In this document: piece by piece, positions 1 through 9,127 of the stretch | Layout: every line of letters starts with the position of its first letter | Numbering within the stretch: position 1 is the first letter of the stretch | Origin: Bacillota bacterium | Lineage (GTDB): Bacteria; Bacillota; UBA4882; UBA8346 | NCBI GenBank assembly: GCA_029974635.1 | Contig: JARKQY010000031.1 | Span: 1 to 64,000, forward strand | Length of the DNA stretch: 64,000 nucleotides | Direction: 5' to 3' | Translations under genes and position numbers: made by a program | Notes under the pieces: generated by a model | What the model was told of the DNA's origin: nothing | Databases searched by the model: none | The model's input: the letters and a program-made list of their open reading frames with translations, nothing else

Positions 1-355
1 TTCCCTGAACGATACAACGTTACTATGTTTCTTTTAAACTCTTCGCTATATTGCGGCACTTTTCCCATTTCGTGGCTCCCTTCTTCTGTTTTCATTTTAA
101 GGTTTCCACGATCTGGTGTCTACTTTTTTATTCTAATATCACACCAGCCCCCAAACCATCTGGGCGGTCTACCCTATTTTTGCTCTTGCCTGGTGGCCTC
201 TGTCGGTTTACTATTTTATTTATAAGAAGCATAAGTAAATAATATAGTCTCATGGAAAAAGAGGGCCGCATCTCATTCAACCAATGGATAACCCCCGCGG
301 AAACGGCGGATAATACTTAGAAAACCGCAGTATCTCCAAAAGGAAAGTAAGCTGA
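1..355. other. Intergenic region upstream of ligD, no gene seen
   Basis: I see no convincing gene here. Short hydrophobic frames at 25-242 overlap one another in different frames, lack ribosome binding sites and have no recognisable domain. The last 20 bases hold a purine-rich stretch (ggaaag near 342-347) that can serve as the ribosome binding site of the ligase gene. A Ku gene, the usual partner of ligase D, is not in this stretch; it could lie left of the window. Confidence 0.5.
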
Positions 356-2818
356 ATGACCGCAAAATTGGCAGAATACAACCGGAAAAGGAATTTTGCA
401 AAAACGGCCGAACCGGAAGGCAAATGGGAAAAGCCCGTCCAGCGTCTAAAGTTTGTCGTCCAGCACCATCTGGCCCGCAACGATCACTTCGACTTGCGTC
501 TCGAATGGGATGGAGCTCTTGTAAGTTGGGCGGTTCCCAAGGGGCCTTCCTATGATACCCGTGACAAGCGGCTCGCCATTCAAGTGGAGGATCATCCCCT
601 GGAATACAGGAACTTTGAGGGGCTTATCCCCAAGGGGGAATATGGCGGCGGCATCGTGATGCTCTGGGATGAAGGCACCTGGGAGCCTCAGGCGGATGTG
701 GACGCAGGACTTCGTGAGGGTTCATTGAAGTTCCTTCTCAAAGGAAGACGGCTTAAGGGAAAATGGGCTTTGATCCGGATGAAAGCCAAAGCGGGCGAGG
801 CTGAGAACAACTGGCTTTTGCTCAAAGAAAAAGATGCTTACGCCGCAACCGCCGCTGGGATTTCCGAGTTTGCCACCAGCGTCAGAACCGGACGCACCAT
901 GGCGGAGATTGAAACAGGGGCGGCTGAAAAAATCACGCCGAATCCCTTTCACCGGGCCGATGTGCAGCTTGCCAAACTTGTCGATGCGGTTCCTGAGGGC
1001 GGGGATTGGCTATATGAACTGAAATACGATGGCTACAGGATTGTTGCCTATCTGGAAGGCAACAACGCCGAGCTCGTAACCAGAAACGGCAATGACGTTA
1101 CAACCCGGTTTCAGGACGTCGCGCTTTCCCTGATCGATTGGGCTGCCGGAAGGGCGATGGTCCTGGACGGGGAAATGGTGATCACGGATGCGGAAGGCAA
1201 GTCGGATTTCCAGGCGCTGCAAAACCATCTGAGAAATCCCCAGGGTAAAAACCTTACCTATATCGTCTTTGATCTCCTGGCCTTGGATGGCGCGGACTTG
1301 AGAGGACGCCGTCTGATTGACAGAAAAGAAACACTGGCAGCTCTGCTGCAGGATTCCCCTAAAAACCTCTACTATAGCCAGCATATCAGGGGCAATGGCA
1401 AGGAAAGTTTTTTGGCAGCTTGTCAAGGGAATTTGGAAGGAATCGTCGGGAAAAAAGCTGATTCCGTATACAGCGGAACCAGAAACGGCGATTGGGTCAA
1501 GCTGAAATGCGCCGCAAGGCAGGAATTCGTTATTGGCGGATATACGCTTTCCGATAAAAAAACGAGCGGGGTAAGCTCGCTGCTCCTTGGCGCCTATGAA
1601 GGGCAGGAATTGATCTATGCCGGACGGGCCGGAACGGGCCTCACGATGCGCGGCATGAAAGAGCTCGCGGAAAAATTTGAACGGATCCAGCGGAAGGCGG
1701 CTCCTTTCAAACAGGCCCCAAAGCCCAGGAAGAATGAAAAAATCACCTGGCTTGAACCTGAGCTGGTTGCGGAAATCCAGTTTGCCGGATGGACCGAAGA
1801 GCATCTGTTACGACAGGCAAGTTTCAAGGGTTTGCGGACGGATAAAGAGCCCGGGGATATAAAAAAGGAAAATGGGGATGATGAAACACGGTCAGATGAA
1901 AAACCGCACGAAGAGCAATCACCCGCTGCAGATTGGGAGAGGCCAATGAAAGTGAAGGTTGACAGCATCATCATTGATGGGATCAAAATCACCAACCCTG
2001 ACAAGGTGATATTTGATGATCCTGAAGTTACCAAAGCGGATGTGGTCCGGTACTATGCGAAGGTGGCGGAGCGCATGATACCCTATGTGGGTCACCGAAT
2101 TCTCAGTATTGTACGCTGCCCCAAGGGAATATCCCAGTCTTGCTTTTATAAGAAACATCCCGGTCCGGATAACCAGGGAGTCGTCACCATGCCGATCCTC
2201 ACCGGCAGCGGAGCAACGGAAGACTACTTCTATATCGAGAATGCTTCCGGGCTTCTTTTTGAAGCACAGATGGGAACTTTGGAATTTCATACCTGGGGCA
2301 GCCGGGTGGACCAGCTGGAAAAGCCTGATATGATGGTATTCGACCTGGACCCGGATGAGGGAATGGACCTGGAAACGGTGCGCCGGGGTGTGAAAGAGAT
2401 CAAAATCCTTTTGGAACAGCTTGCTTTGAGCTCGTTTCTCAAGACCAGCGGAGGCAAAGGGTACCATGTGGTCGTCCCTTTCAAACCAGCGGTGGATTGG
2501 GATACTTTTCACGGTTTTGCCAGGCGCATTGCCGAAGTTATGGAACAGCAGTGGCCTGACCGTTACACCAGCAATGTCAGAAAGAATCAGCGGACCAACA
2601 AGATCTTCATCGATTGGATTCGAAACGGCCGGGGTGCTACCAGCATTGCCCCCTATTCCCTCAGAGCGAGAAAAGGAGCCCGGGTCTCGATGCCCATTAC
2701 CTGGAACGAACTGGACACAGTGGCTCCCGATGGCGTCAATATGGCGGATGCGCTAAGGAGGATTGGCGGCGCTGATCCCTGGCAAGATTTTTTCAGTTCA
2801 GGCAACCGGCTTCAATAA
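356..2818 (+). CDS. ligD: Multifunctional non-homologous end-joining DNA ligase LigD
   Basis: An 820-residue protein with three domains in the order phosphoesterase, ligase, polymerase, as in Pseudomonas LigD. Residues 30-150 carry the 3'-phosphoesterase signature (HHLARNDHFDLRLEWDG, then HPLEYRNFEGLIPKGEYGGG). The ATP-dependent ligase core starts near 205, with the adenylation motif KYDGYR and nucleophile Lys223, and runs to about 500. A charged, low-complexity linker (about 500-535) leads to the primase-polymerase domain, whose metal-binding FDLDPDEG motif lies near residue 660. The family repairs double-strand breaks together with Ku, which is not encoded in this window. The gene stands alone. 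The length is typical and all domains look intact. Confidence 0.95.
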   Translation: MTAKLAEYNRKRNFAKTAEPEGKWEKPVQRLKFVVQHHLARNDHFDLRLEWDGALVSWAVPKGPSYDTRDKRLAIQVEDHPLEYRNFEGLIPKGEYGGGIVMLWDEGTWEPQADVDAGLREGSLKFLLKGRRLKGKWALIRMKAKAGEAENNWLLLKEKDAYAATAAGISEFATSVRTGRTMAEIETGAAEKITPNPFHRADVQLAKLVDAVPEGGDWLYELKYDGYRIVAYLEGNNAELVTRNGNDVTTRFQDVALSLIDWAAGRAMVLDGEMVITDAEGKSDFQALQNHLRNPQGKNLTYIVFDLLALDGADLRGRRLIDRKETLAALLQDSPKNLYYSQHIRGNGKESFLAACQGNLEGIVGKKADSVYSGTRNGDWVKLKCAARQEFVIGGYTLSDKKTSGVSSLLLGAYEGQELIYAGRAGTGLTMRGMKELAEKFERIQRKAAPFKQAPKPRKNEKITWLEPELVAEIQFAGWTEEHLLRQASFKGLRTDKEPGDIKKENGDDETRSDEKPHEEQSPAADWERPMKVKVDSIIIDGIKITNPDKVIFDDPEVTKADVVRYYAKVAERMIPYVGHRILSIVRCPKGISQSCFYKKHPGPDNQGVVTMPILTGSGATEDYFYIENASGLLFEAQMGTLEFHTWGSRVDQLEKPDMMVFDLDPDEGMDLETVRRGVKEIKILLEQLALSSFLKTSGGKGYHVVVPFKPAVDWDTFHGFARRIAEVMEQQWPDRYTSNVRKNQRTNKIFIDWIRNGRGATSIAPYSLRARKGARVSMPITWNELDTVAPDGVNMADALRRIGGADPWQDFFSSGNRLQ

Positions 2819-3045
2819 AAAAGAATATGCCGAACCAAAATTAAACCACTCGCTATTCAGTATAGCGGCAAACTTCATATTCCTCAAGAAATTTTAATAC
2901 GATTGGATTTTTTAGAAACGAATTTTTGCGCTCACATGGTGCTTGAGTATTCTTGTTGTAGCCTATCTATTCGCTTGTAAACGTAAAATAACATGAGAAT
3001 TGAATAAATAAACTTGATATCGGAAGCACCAAGGCCTCCTTTTGA

Positions 3046-3089
3046 TTGACAATATATTTTATTTGACTATAATATAAGATATAGTCAGA
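3046..3089 (+). promoter_or_regulatory. Promoter and TetR-type operator of the 3.1-5.9 kb operon
   Basis: A -35 TTGACA (3046-3051) and -10 TATAAT (3068-3073) are separated by 16 bp. An almost perfect 10-bp inverted repeat, tttgactata at 3062-3071 and tatagtcaga at 3080-3089 with an 8-bp spacer, covers the -10 box. The position upstream of a TetR gene suggests autorepression (inference). The rest of 2819-3045 is AT-rich and holds nothing I recognise. Confidence 0.75.
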
Positions 3090-3109
3090 TAGTTTATGGA
3101 GATGATAGA

Positions 3110-3715
3110 ATGCCTAAAACCTTTACGGATAATGAGCGGGAATACATCAAAAAGCGGTTGATGGAAGAAGCCCAAGCTTGTCTCGCCCAGTTCGGCCTGC
3201 GCAAAACCACAGTGGATGAACTGGTCAAACGGGTGAACATCCCTAAGGGAACCTTCTATCTGTTCTATCCATCCAAGGAACTGCTGTTTTTTGACATGCT
3301 CTGTACTCTTCATGATCAATTACAGGCCAACTTGCTGCGCTGGTTTGACGAGTTGCGGGGCAATATCAATGTGGATACAATTACGGAGCTGATTTTCCGG
3401 TTGTATAAACAGGTGGATTCCACGTTTATCTATTCCTTTGCCGCAAGTGGGGACTTGGGGTTGCTGATGCGAAAATTGCCGCCGGAGGTTGCCGAGGCCC
3501 ATGCCCAAAAGGACGATTTGAGCATGGAACGGCTGCTTTCCCTGCTTCCCGGCGTACGTGCGGAAGGCAACATCAAAATATTCAGCGCCGCTTTGCGGGC
3601 AATTTTCTGCACAATGCTCCACCGGCGGGAGATTGGCGAGGATGTGTTTGACGACGCAATCCGGATAATGCTGCGCGGGGTTGCGACTCAATTGTTTGAG
3701 GGGGAAACGTTATGA
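3110..3715 (+). CDS. TetR/AcrR family transcriptional regulator
   Basis: A 201-residue regulator. The N-terminal 60 residues form a typical TetR helix-turn-helix (FGLRKTTVDELVKRV, then IPKGTFYLFYPSKELLF). The remainder is a variable helical ligand-binding domain whose ligand cannot be read from sequence. It is the first gene of a tightly packed operon: its stop overlaps the start of the ABC ATPase gene by four bases. An inverted repeat over the -10 box upstream suggests that it represses itself and the exporter genes. A role in sensing a toxic compound exported by the following transporter is inferred from context. Confidence 0.9.
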   Translation: MPKTFTDNEREYIKKRLMEEAQACLAQFGLRKTTVDELVKRVNIPKGTFYLFYPSKELLFFDMLCTLHDQLQANLLRWFDELRGNINVDTITELIFRLYKQVDSTFIYSFAASGDLGLLMRKLPPEVAEAHAQKDDLSMERLLSLLPGVRAEGNIKIFSAALRAIFCTMLHRREIGEDVFDDAIRIMLRGVATQLFEGETL

Positions 3716-4557
3716 TTCAGGTACAGAATTTGCGCTTCAGCTATACGAAGCAGCCGTTCATCGAAAACATGAACTTCGAGGTGCAAAACGGCGAAATTTT
3801 TGGTTTTTTGGGCCCGTCCGGCGCGGGCAAAAGCACGCTGCAAAAAATCCTTACGGGTCTTCTGACCGCATATGCCGGCAGTGCTATCGTGAATGGTTCG
3901 GAGGTTAAGAGTCATGATAACGGCTTTTACGAAAATATCGGCGTAGACTTTGAATTTCCTAGCCTGTACGAAAAATTGACCGCCCGCGAAAACCTGCGGT
4001 TCTTTGCTTCCCTTTACAAACAGCATCAAGCGATTGACCCTCTGCTGGACAATGTCGGTTTGCTCCCCGATGCTGATAAAAAGGTGGCGGACTTTTCTAA
4101 GGGGATGAAGACAAGGCTCAATTTTATCAAGGCGCTGCTCCATGACCCTGTTCTGCTTTTTCTGGACGAACCCACCTCCGGGCTTGACCCGTCCAACGCA
4201 AGGCGCCTGAAGGATATCATTTTACAAGAGAAGGCCAAGGGAAAAACCATCTTGCTGACCACCCACAATATGTACGATGCGACCGAACTTTGCGACCGTG
4301 TGGCCTTCATCGTGGACGGCAGGTTGCGGGCGCTGGATACGCCGCGCAATCTGATTATGTCGAGGGGCGCTTCCCAGGTTCGGTACACGTTTGCTCTGGA
4401 TGGACGGGAGGTACACGCGGAGATCCCGCTGGACCGGACAGGCGGGGACGATGTGTTGCAAAGGCTGGTGCGGGAAAACAGGTTGTTGTCAATCCACAGC
4501 AGCGAGCCTACCTTAAACGATATCTTTGTGGAATTGACGGGGAGGCGGCTGCAATGA
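3712..4557 (+). CDS. ABC transporter ATP-binding protein (drug-export type)
   Basis: A 281-residue ABC ATPase. It has Walker A GPSGAGKST near residue 36, signature FSKGMKTRL near 127, Walker B LLFLDEPTSGLDP near 147, and the switch histidine in LLTTHN. The C-terminal 70 residues form the accessory domain common in exporter ATPases of the CcmA/drug-export class. The start overlaps the tetR stop, and its own stop overlaps the next gene (ATGA), so the three following products are probably made together. With the two membrane proteins it should form one exporter. The arrangement resembles fluoroquinolone-type exporters with one ATPase and two different permeases, but the substrate is unknown. Confidence 0.92.
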   Translation: MIQVQNLRFSYTKQPFIENMNFEVQNGEIFGFLGPSGAGKSTLQKILTGLLTAYAGSAIVNGSEVKSHDNGFYENIGVDFEFPSLYEKLTARENLRFFASLYKQHQAIDPLLDNVGLLPDADKKVADFSKGMKTRLNFIKALLHDPVLLFLDEPTSGLDPSNARRLKDIILQEKAKGKTILLTTHNMYDATELCDRVAFIVDGRLRALDTPRNLIMSRGASQVRYTFALDGREVHAEIPLDRTGGDDVLQRLVRENRLLSIHSSEPTLNDIFVELTGRRLQ

Positions 4558-5237
4558 GGACCAAAGCGCTGCTCCTAGGAGATATTCGTTTTCAGTTTAA
4601 ATACGGGTTCTATTTTTTGTATCTGATCTTCACCATCCTTTATATCAGCCTGCTCTATGCCTTGCCCGCCGCATGGCGGGAACAGGCCGCCGTCCTGATG
4701 ATCTTCACCGACCCTGCCGCCATGGGGCTTTACTTCATGGGGGCGATCGTCCTGTTTGAAAAAGGCGAGCGGGTTTTGGACAGTATCGCCATTTCTCCGG
4801 TAAAGCCTTTGGAATATGTGGTTTCCAAGTTGAGTTCCATCGCCTTGATCGCCACAGCGGTCGGGCTGCTTATCGGCTTAGGCGGCGGTGTCGTAGCAAA
4901 TCCGTTCTTTTTTGTCGCGGGCGTATTCCTCGGCGCCTGCCTGTTTTCAGCCGTGGGGCTGATGGTTGCGGTAAACATCGCGACGCTAAACCAATTTATT
5001 GTGGCGACCATCCCCGCCGAGTTGTTCATCAACATTCCCGCTATTGCCTGGCTGTTCGGCTGGAAACCGGGCTGGCTGATCTTCCATCCGGGCGTGTGCA
5101 TCATCGAGCTGTGCCAAAACGGCGCATATGCGCTGTCTGCGGCATTCATTCTGGTAGTTTGGACAGTAATGTCCGCGCTGTTTGCCCGCTTTATGTTGGC
5201 TAAAAGTTTGCGGTCATTAGGAGGAGAGAAATTATGA
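4554..5237 (+). CDS. ABC exporter permease subunit 1
   Basis: I start this at the ATG overlapping the ATPase stop (ATGA), giving 227 residues beginning MRTKALLLGDIRFQ. A longer frame upstream only reads through the ATPase gene. The protein has about six hydrophobic segments and a conserved-looking cytoplasmic patch (EKGERVLDSIAISP) after the second. It resembles the permease of fluoroquinolone-type exporters. It pairs with the second permease that starts four bases before its stop. Confidence 0.85.
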   Translation: MRTKALLLGDIRFQFKYGFYFLYLIFTILYISLLYALPAAWREQAAVLMIFTDPAAMGLYFMGAIVLFEKGERVLDSIAISPVKPLEYVVSKLSSIALIATAVGLLIGLGGGVVANPFFFVAGVFLGACLFSAVGLMVAVNIATLNQFIVATIPAELFINIPAIAWLFGWKPGWLIFHPGVCIIELCQNGAYALSAAFILVVWTVMSALFARFMLAKSLRSLGGEKL

Positions 5238-5947
5238 AGCCTCTTATTCGGTCGTTTGCCTTGTTTGTGAAGCAGATATTCAGTGATAGCATGCTGGCGA
5301 CGATTTGTATTGCCACGGTGCTGGCTGCCTGCTTTATCCGGTTTGGCATTCCGTTGATTGAGATTGTCTTGTGCAGCTACTTTGAGAGAGAGGCGATTTT
5401 AGCGGATTATTATCTGCTGTTCGATCTACTGCTGGCCCTGGTAACGCCCTACATGATCTGCTTTGCCTCGGCCATGATGATGCTGACGGAATACGATGAA
5501 AACATGGCAAGCTATCTGGCGGTGACTCCTGTAGGCAAGAGAGGCTATATCCTCTCAAGGCTGGTATTTCCGGCTGGAATTGCTTTTGCGGTTTCTATCG
5601 TCCTGATGAGATGGTTTTCGCTGACCGAGTGGCCGCTGGGGATGATTCCGCTTATCTGTTTGCTGACATGTCTTCTGAGCGTTGCCGTGGCTTTGCTTCT
5701 GTTTTCTTTTTCGCATAACCGGGTGGAGGGTGTGGCGATGGGAAAGCTATCGGGCCTGCTGATGTTGGGATTACCTGCGCCCTTTTTCTTGCCGTCGGAT
5801 GTGCAGTATTTGTTTTCGCCCTTGCCGTCCTTTTGGTTCGCCAAGCTCTGTATGGAGCGGAACGTAATATTCCTGCTTCCGGCGCTGCTGTCTGCGCTGC
5901 TTTGGATTGGGCTGCTATCTAAAAAGTTCATTAGGAAGATCGCCTGA
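5234..5947 (+). CDS. ABC exporter permease subunit 2
   Basis: A 237-residue membrane protein with about six transmembrane segments, including a stretch near 70-95 (LVTPYMICFASAMMMLTEYDE) followed by an acidic/glycine patch (YLAVTPVGKRGY) that parallels the equivalent region of the previous permease. Its start overlaps the previous stop, and a ribosome binding site, ggaggagag, lies just upstream. It is the last gene of the operon; an intrinsic terminator follows within 80 bases. It probably forms a heterodimeric permease with its neighbour. Confidence 0.85.
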   Translation: MKPLIRSFALFVKQIFSDSMLATICIATVLAACFIRFGIPLIEIVLCSYFEREAILADYYLLFDLLLALVTPYMICFASAMMMLTEYDENMASYLAVTPVGKRGYILSRLVFPAGIAFAVSIVLMRWFSLTEWPLGMIPLICLLTCLLSVAVALLLFSFSHNRVEGVAMGKLSGLLMLGLPAPFFLPSDVQYLFSPLPSFWFAKLCMERNVIFLLPALLSALLWIGLLSKKFIRKIA

Positions 5948-5995
5948 TTTACGTAATGCTAAAACAGCATAAGAACTGGATATGTGAACTTAAGG

Positions 5996-6027
5996 GCGGC
6001 TTTCAAAGATCAAAGCCGCTGTTTTTT
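5996..6027 (+). terminator. Intrinsic terminator of the TetR/ABC operon
   Basis: A perfect 8-bp stem, gcggcttt (5996-6003) and aaagccgc (6012-6019), with an 8-base loop is followed by a T tract (6022-6027). Confidence 0.85.
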
Positions 6028-6245
6028 CAATATCCGGCTAGTTTATGTTGACTTTATCGTCAGCGCGTGGCATCATAACACTTACCCGCTGGAGCGGGAA
6101 ACTGCTTCAAGCTTTTAGGCTTAATTGGGTGGGGAGTTTCGCCAGAAGTTCCGCATCTTTTATTTTGTAAGGCGGCATTATTTTTACACAGTTTTTAGGG
6201 AATTCTATTAAGCAATTGCTAACCATAGCGGATTGGGGCGGTTTC

Positions 6246-7232
6246 ATGCAATTTTTAATTTTGATTTTGGGATTGGTTATGATTATCAAAAGCGCGGATC
6301 TCTTGATCGATTCAGCTGTAAAAATAGCGCGCAGGTATGGTGCTTCTTCTTTTATTATCGGCATTACCGTTATCGCTTTCGGGACCAGCGCTCCTGAACT
6401 AGCAGTTGGAATTGTGTCCGGCCTCAATCATACCAACCAGTTGACGCTGGGAAATATCATCGGCAGTTCCCTCTCTAACATTGCGTTGATTATAGGACTG
6501 TCGGCGGTCATTCTCCCTTTACAGGTAAAAGATACGGTTGTAAAGCGAGAGCTGCCTATATTGGTCTTGATTCAACTTGCTCTTGGATTCATGCTATTCG
6601 GGGATGGACAATTATCAAGAATTGAGGGGTTCATCTTGTTAGGCGCTTTTGGTTTGTTTATGATCTATATCGCCAGGGATGCCAAAAGGTCAATGAAAAT
6701 TCGGATTGATACCGAGGGTGATATGAATACCGATAACGGACTGGCCATGGAATCGACCTGTGATCAGAAAAATCCTAGCGTTATTAGATTATGGTGCTAC
6801 TCATTACTATCCCTGTTAGGTCTGTTCATTGGCGGCAAACTAACAGTAGATAGCAGCACCCAGATCGCCCAGAGTTTTGGATTAAGTGAGACTCTGATCG
6901 GTTTGACCGTAGTGGCGCTTGCTACAACTATGCCTGAACTGATCACAAGCATCACCGCAGTAATAAAGAAAGAACCGGATATTGTGGTGGGGAATTGTAT
7001 CGGCAGCAATATTTTTAACATTCTTCTCGTATTGGGTTTTTCTTCGGTACTCTCTCCAATTCCTACCGATAGCGGACTCTGGTTTGATGTGCTTACTATG
7101 CTGGCGCTTACCCTTTTGATACTCACCCTATCGTTGTTTCAAAAAAAACTATCCAGAGTTACAGGGGTTTTCCTGCTCACCGTGTACGTCGTTTATCTTT
7201 CTTTGAAGGTTATATCCGTCTTGGCGCAGTAA
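6246..7232 (+). CDS. Calcium/sodium antiporter, CaCA (YrbG) family
   Basis: A 328-residue inner-membrane protein of the cation/Ca2+ exchanger superfamily. Two alpha-repeats are visible: ITVIAFGTSAPELAVG with GNIIGSSLSNIALIIG in the first half, and LTVVALATTMPELITS with GNCIGSNIFNILLVLG in the second. These hold the acidic and small residues that line the ion path. About ten transmembrane segments and a charged loop in the middle (about 150-180) complete the fold. I prefer the ATG at 6246, where the first helix begins, over one 30 bases upstream. It stands alone between the ABC operon and a convergent TetR gene. Confidence 0.9.
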   Translation: MQFLILILGLVMIIKSADLLIDSAVKIARRYGASSFIIGITVIAFGTSAPELAVGIVSGLNHTNQLTLGNIIGSSLSNIALIIGLSAVILPLQVKDTVVKRELPILVLIQLALGFMLFGDGQLSRIEGFILLGAFGLFMIYIARDAKRSMKIRIDTEGDMNTDNGLAMESTCDQKNPSVIRLWCYSLLSLLGLFIGGKLTVDSSTQIAQSFGLSETLIGLTVVALATTMPELITSITAVIKKEPDIVVGNCIGSNIFNILLVLGFSSVLSPIPTDSGLWFDVLTMLALTLLILTLSLFQKKLSRVTGVFLLTVYVVYLSLKVISVLAQ

Positions 7233-7265
7233 ATGTTTCCCAGTCTTTTAAGGTCATCAATAAAG

Positions 7266-7892
7266 TTATCGCTCAATCTCCTGAGCTTGATGGGTTGTAT
7301 CCATCCGCTGATACCAGTTTTTAATCAGCCCGCCCATGAACAGGTTGAACATGCTGGTTTGAAAAGCTTTCCCCTTTTTAATATATTCCGGGTTTTTAAC
7401 GACGGGACCAAATGCCGAAAAATAAGCGAGAATCGCCTCGTTGTCAAGGGAAGAATCGATCTCGCCCGATTGTTTTCCTTCGTCAATAAAGCGCATGATG
7501 ATTGGGACTGCGTGAGTGGCAGTCATTTCCTTGATCAGCCTTTGAAGCTCAGGGTCACCCCAGACCGTTGCCTGGATAAACTGCTCTCCGATTCTTTTCC
7601 TCCCGGTAAGCCTCGTGTGCAAAAGTTGGAGTAATTTTTGATGGAAGGGCATGCCGCTTGAAAGAATGGTATCGTATTCTGTCATGAGCTGCTCAATCCA
7701 TGAAGACATGGCCTCTTTCGTCAATGTTTCCTTATCTCCGAAATATTTGAAGAGCGTAACACGGGACACCTTCGCTTTTGCCGCGATATCGGTAACGCTC
7801 ACCCCCGTAACACCCTTTTCCGCGAACAGCTCCTGCGCCGCTTTTACAATGGCATTTCGTTTTCCTTGGGTTCTTTTCTCATGCCCGTTCAT
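7266..7892 (-). CDS. TetR family transcriptional regulator
   Basis: A 208-residue regulator. Residues 10-60 are a clear TetR helix-turn-helix (AQELFAEKGVTGVSVTDIAAKA, then VSRVTLFKYFGDKETL, written here as two parts). The C-terminal helical domain is unassigned. It is transcribed away from the methyltransferase gene starting at 8055. Two copies of an inverted repeat TGAAC-N15-GTTCA lie in the shared intergenic region. This suggests that it controls both itself and the methyltransferase. It converges on the antiporter gene, with 33 bases between the stops. Confidence 0.9.
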   Translation of the reverse strand: MNGHEKRTQGKRNAIVKAAQELFAEKGVTGVSVTDIAAKAKVSRVTLFKYFGDKETLTKEAMSSWIEQLMTEYDTILSSGMPFHQKLLQLLHTRLTGRKRIGEQFIQATVWGDPELQRLIKEMTATHAVPIIMRFIDEGKQSGEIDSSLDNEAILAYFSAFGPVVKNPEYIKKGKAFQTSMFNLFMGGLIKNWYQRMDTTHQAQEIER

Positions 7893-7928
7893 AGCTGCAC
7901 CTGCCTTTTGTTTAGTATACCATAAATA

Positions 7929-8013
7929 TGAACCGACATAAAATGTAAGTTCAATTCATATTGACTTGCAGGGATCAAAGGATTATAATGAACTAAAAAT
8001 AAAAATGAGTTCA
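7929..8013 (+). promoter_or_regulatory. Divergent promoter region with two identical-geometry TetR-like operators
   Basis: Two inverted repeats with the same geometry, TGAAC-N15-GTTCA, occupy 7929-7953 and 7989-8013, starting exactly 60 bp apart. Between them is a good promoter for the methyltransferase: TTGACT (7961-7966), 17 bp, TATAAT (7984-7989). The second operator overlaps the end of the -10 box and the start of transcription. Assignment to the divergent TetR is inference. Confidence 0.7.
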
Positions 8014-8054
8014 TATTTTTGACGAATAAGATGAATAATGTTGGAGGTTACCGT

Positions 8055-8864
8055 ATGAAAATACAATTAAAAAAGGAAATGGAAACCTTGATAATCCCGC
8101 TTTACGGCAAAGCCAGGATGAGCGAAATGGGAATTTTTCATGATCCGTATGCCGAAGCGGCCGTAGCCAAACTTGATTACGATTACTCGGGACTGAAAAT
8201 CCAGAATAAGACACAGGTCATGCTAGCAATGCGCGCGGCGCTGATCGATGATTTCGTCCGGAACTTTATTAGTGAAAACCCAAGATGCTTGGTTTTGCAT
8301 CTCGGCTGCGGGCTTGACGCGCGATTTATGCGGCTGGGACTTCAGGTTGTTGGAATGTGGTACGATTTGGATTTTCCTGAGGTGATTGAGATAAAAAAGC
8401 AATTGCATTGTGAAACAAGCAACTATCAATACATTGCCTCCTCTGTTACCGATCTCAACTGGTTAGAACGCATCGAAGCGGCTGAAAATGAGGTGTTGGT
8501 TGTCGCCGAGGGATTGTTGATGTATCTTTCCGAAAACGAGATCAAAGCGCTTTTCAGCGCTTTGCAATTGAAATTCAGGAGCTGCACCATAATTTTCGAT
8601 GCCTATTCCAAATTGACCGCAAAAAGGGCGAAGCAGCATCCGTCTTTGCAAAAAACAGGCGCCACGATCAAATGGGGTGTCGATGACCCGCGGGAGATCG
8701 AAGGTTACATTAAAGGCGCCAAGTATTTGAAAACGTTGTATTTAACTGATAAAAATATGATTGAAATGCTGCCCAAAAACTATCGGACAGTTTTTAAGCT
8801 GGCTGGTCTTTTCAAAAGCGCCAGGGAGGCGCACCGAGTTTTGGTCATGAACATTGGGGAATAA
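8055..8864 (+). CDS. Class I SAM-dependent methyltransferase, leucine carboxyl methyltransferase (PPM1) family
   Basis: A 269-residue enzyme started at the ATG that follows ggaggttaccgt. The SAM-binding motif LVLHLGCGLDARF (about residue 90) and the paired acidic motif WYDLDFPEVIEIK are those of the LCM/PPM family. Bacterial members methylate carboxyl or other small-molecule groups and are often tied to secondary metabolism or xenobiotic response. The substrate here is unknown. A TetR regulator is divergent with phased operators between, which suggests an inducible function. A terminator follows. Confidence 0.85.
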   Translation: MKIQLKKEMETLIIPLYGKARMSEMGIFHDPYAEAAVAKLDYDYSGLKIQNKTQVMLAMRAALIDDFVRNFISENPRCLVLHLGCGLDARFMRLGLQVVGMWYDLDFPEVIEIKKQLHCETSNYQYIASSVTDLNWLERIEAAENEVLVVAEGLLMYLSENEIKALFSALQLKFRSCTIIFDAYSKLTAKRAKQHPSLQKTGATIKWGVDDPREIEGYIKGAKYLKTLYLTDKNMIEMLPKNYRTVFKLAGLFKSAREAHRVLVMNIGE

Positions 8865-8874
8865 AGCCGGATTG

Positions 8875-8938
8875 AAAACGAGCCTGAAATTGACGCGTAA
8901 ATACGAACTTAAGGCTCGTTTTGGTGTATGGTTTTTTT
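8875..8938 (+). terminator. Terminator after the LCM-family methyltransferase
   Basis: An 11-bp perfect inverted repeat, aaaacgagcct (8875-8885) and aggctcgtttt (8912-8922), encloses a 26-base loop; a T tract follows at 8931-8938. Confidence 0.65.
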
Positions 8939-9127
8939 GAAAGTTATTTGGCTGACGATGGTTCCTTTTATGGCAATTGCGTTTATCCAAAATTAGCATA
9001 AACGGCGCCATATTGCACTGCGTTTATGGTTTTTTCCGTACATCTTAAACGGCATCTTGTATGATTTTGTCTACATTAACTTTTTGGAAAGTCAATTACT
9101 ATTTACCTGCGATGTCAATTTGAATTT

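Noticed and set aside
1010..1804. Long minus-strand open frame within ligD
   Set aside because: It is the complement of a clear LigD coding region, has no ribosome binding site and no domain; a shadow frame.
4290..4553. N-terminal extension of the first ABC permease
   Set aside because: It reads through the ATPase gene in another frame; the ATGA overlap at 4554 gives a normal permease start.
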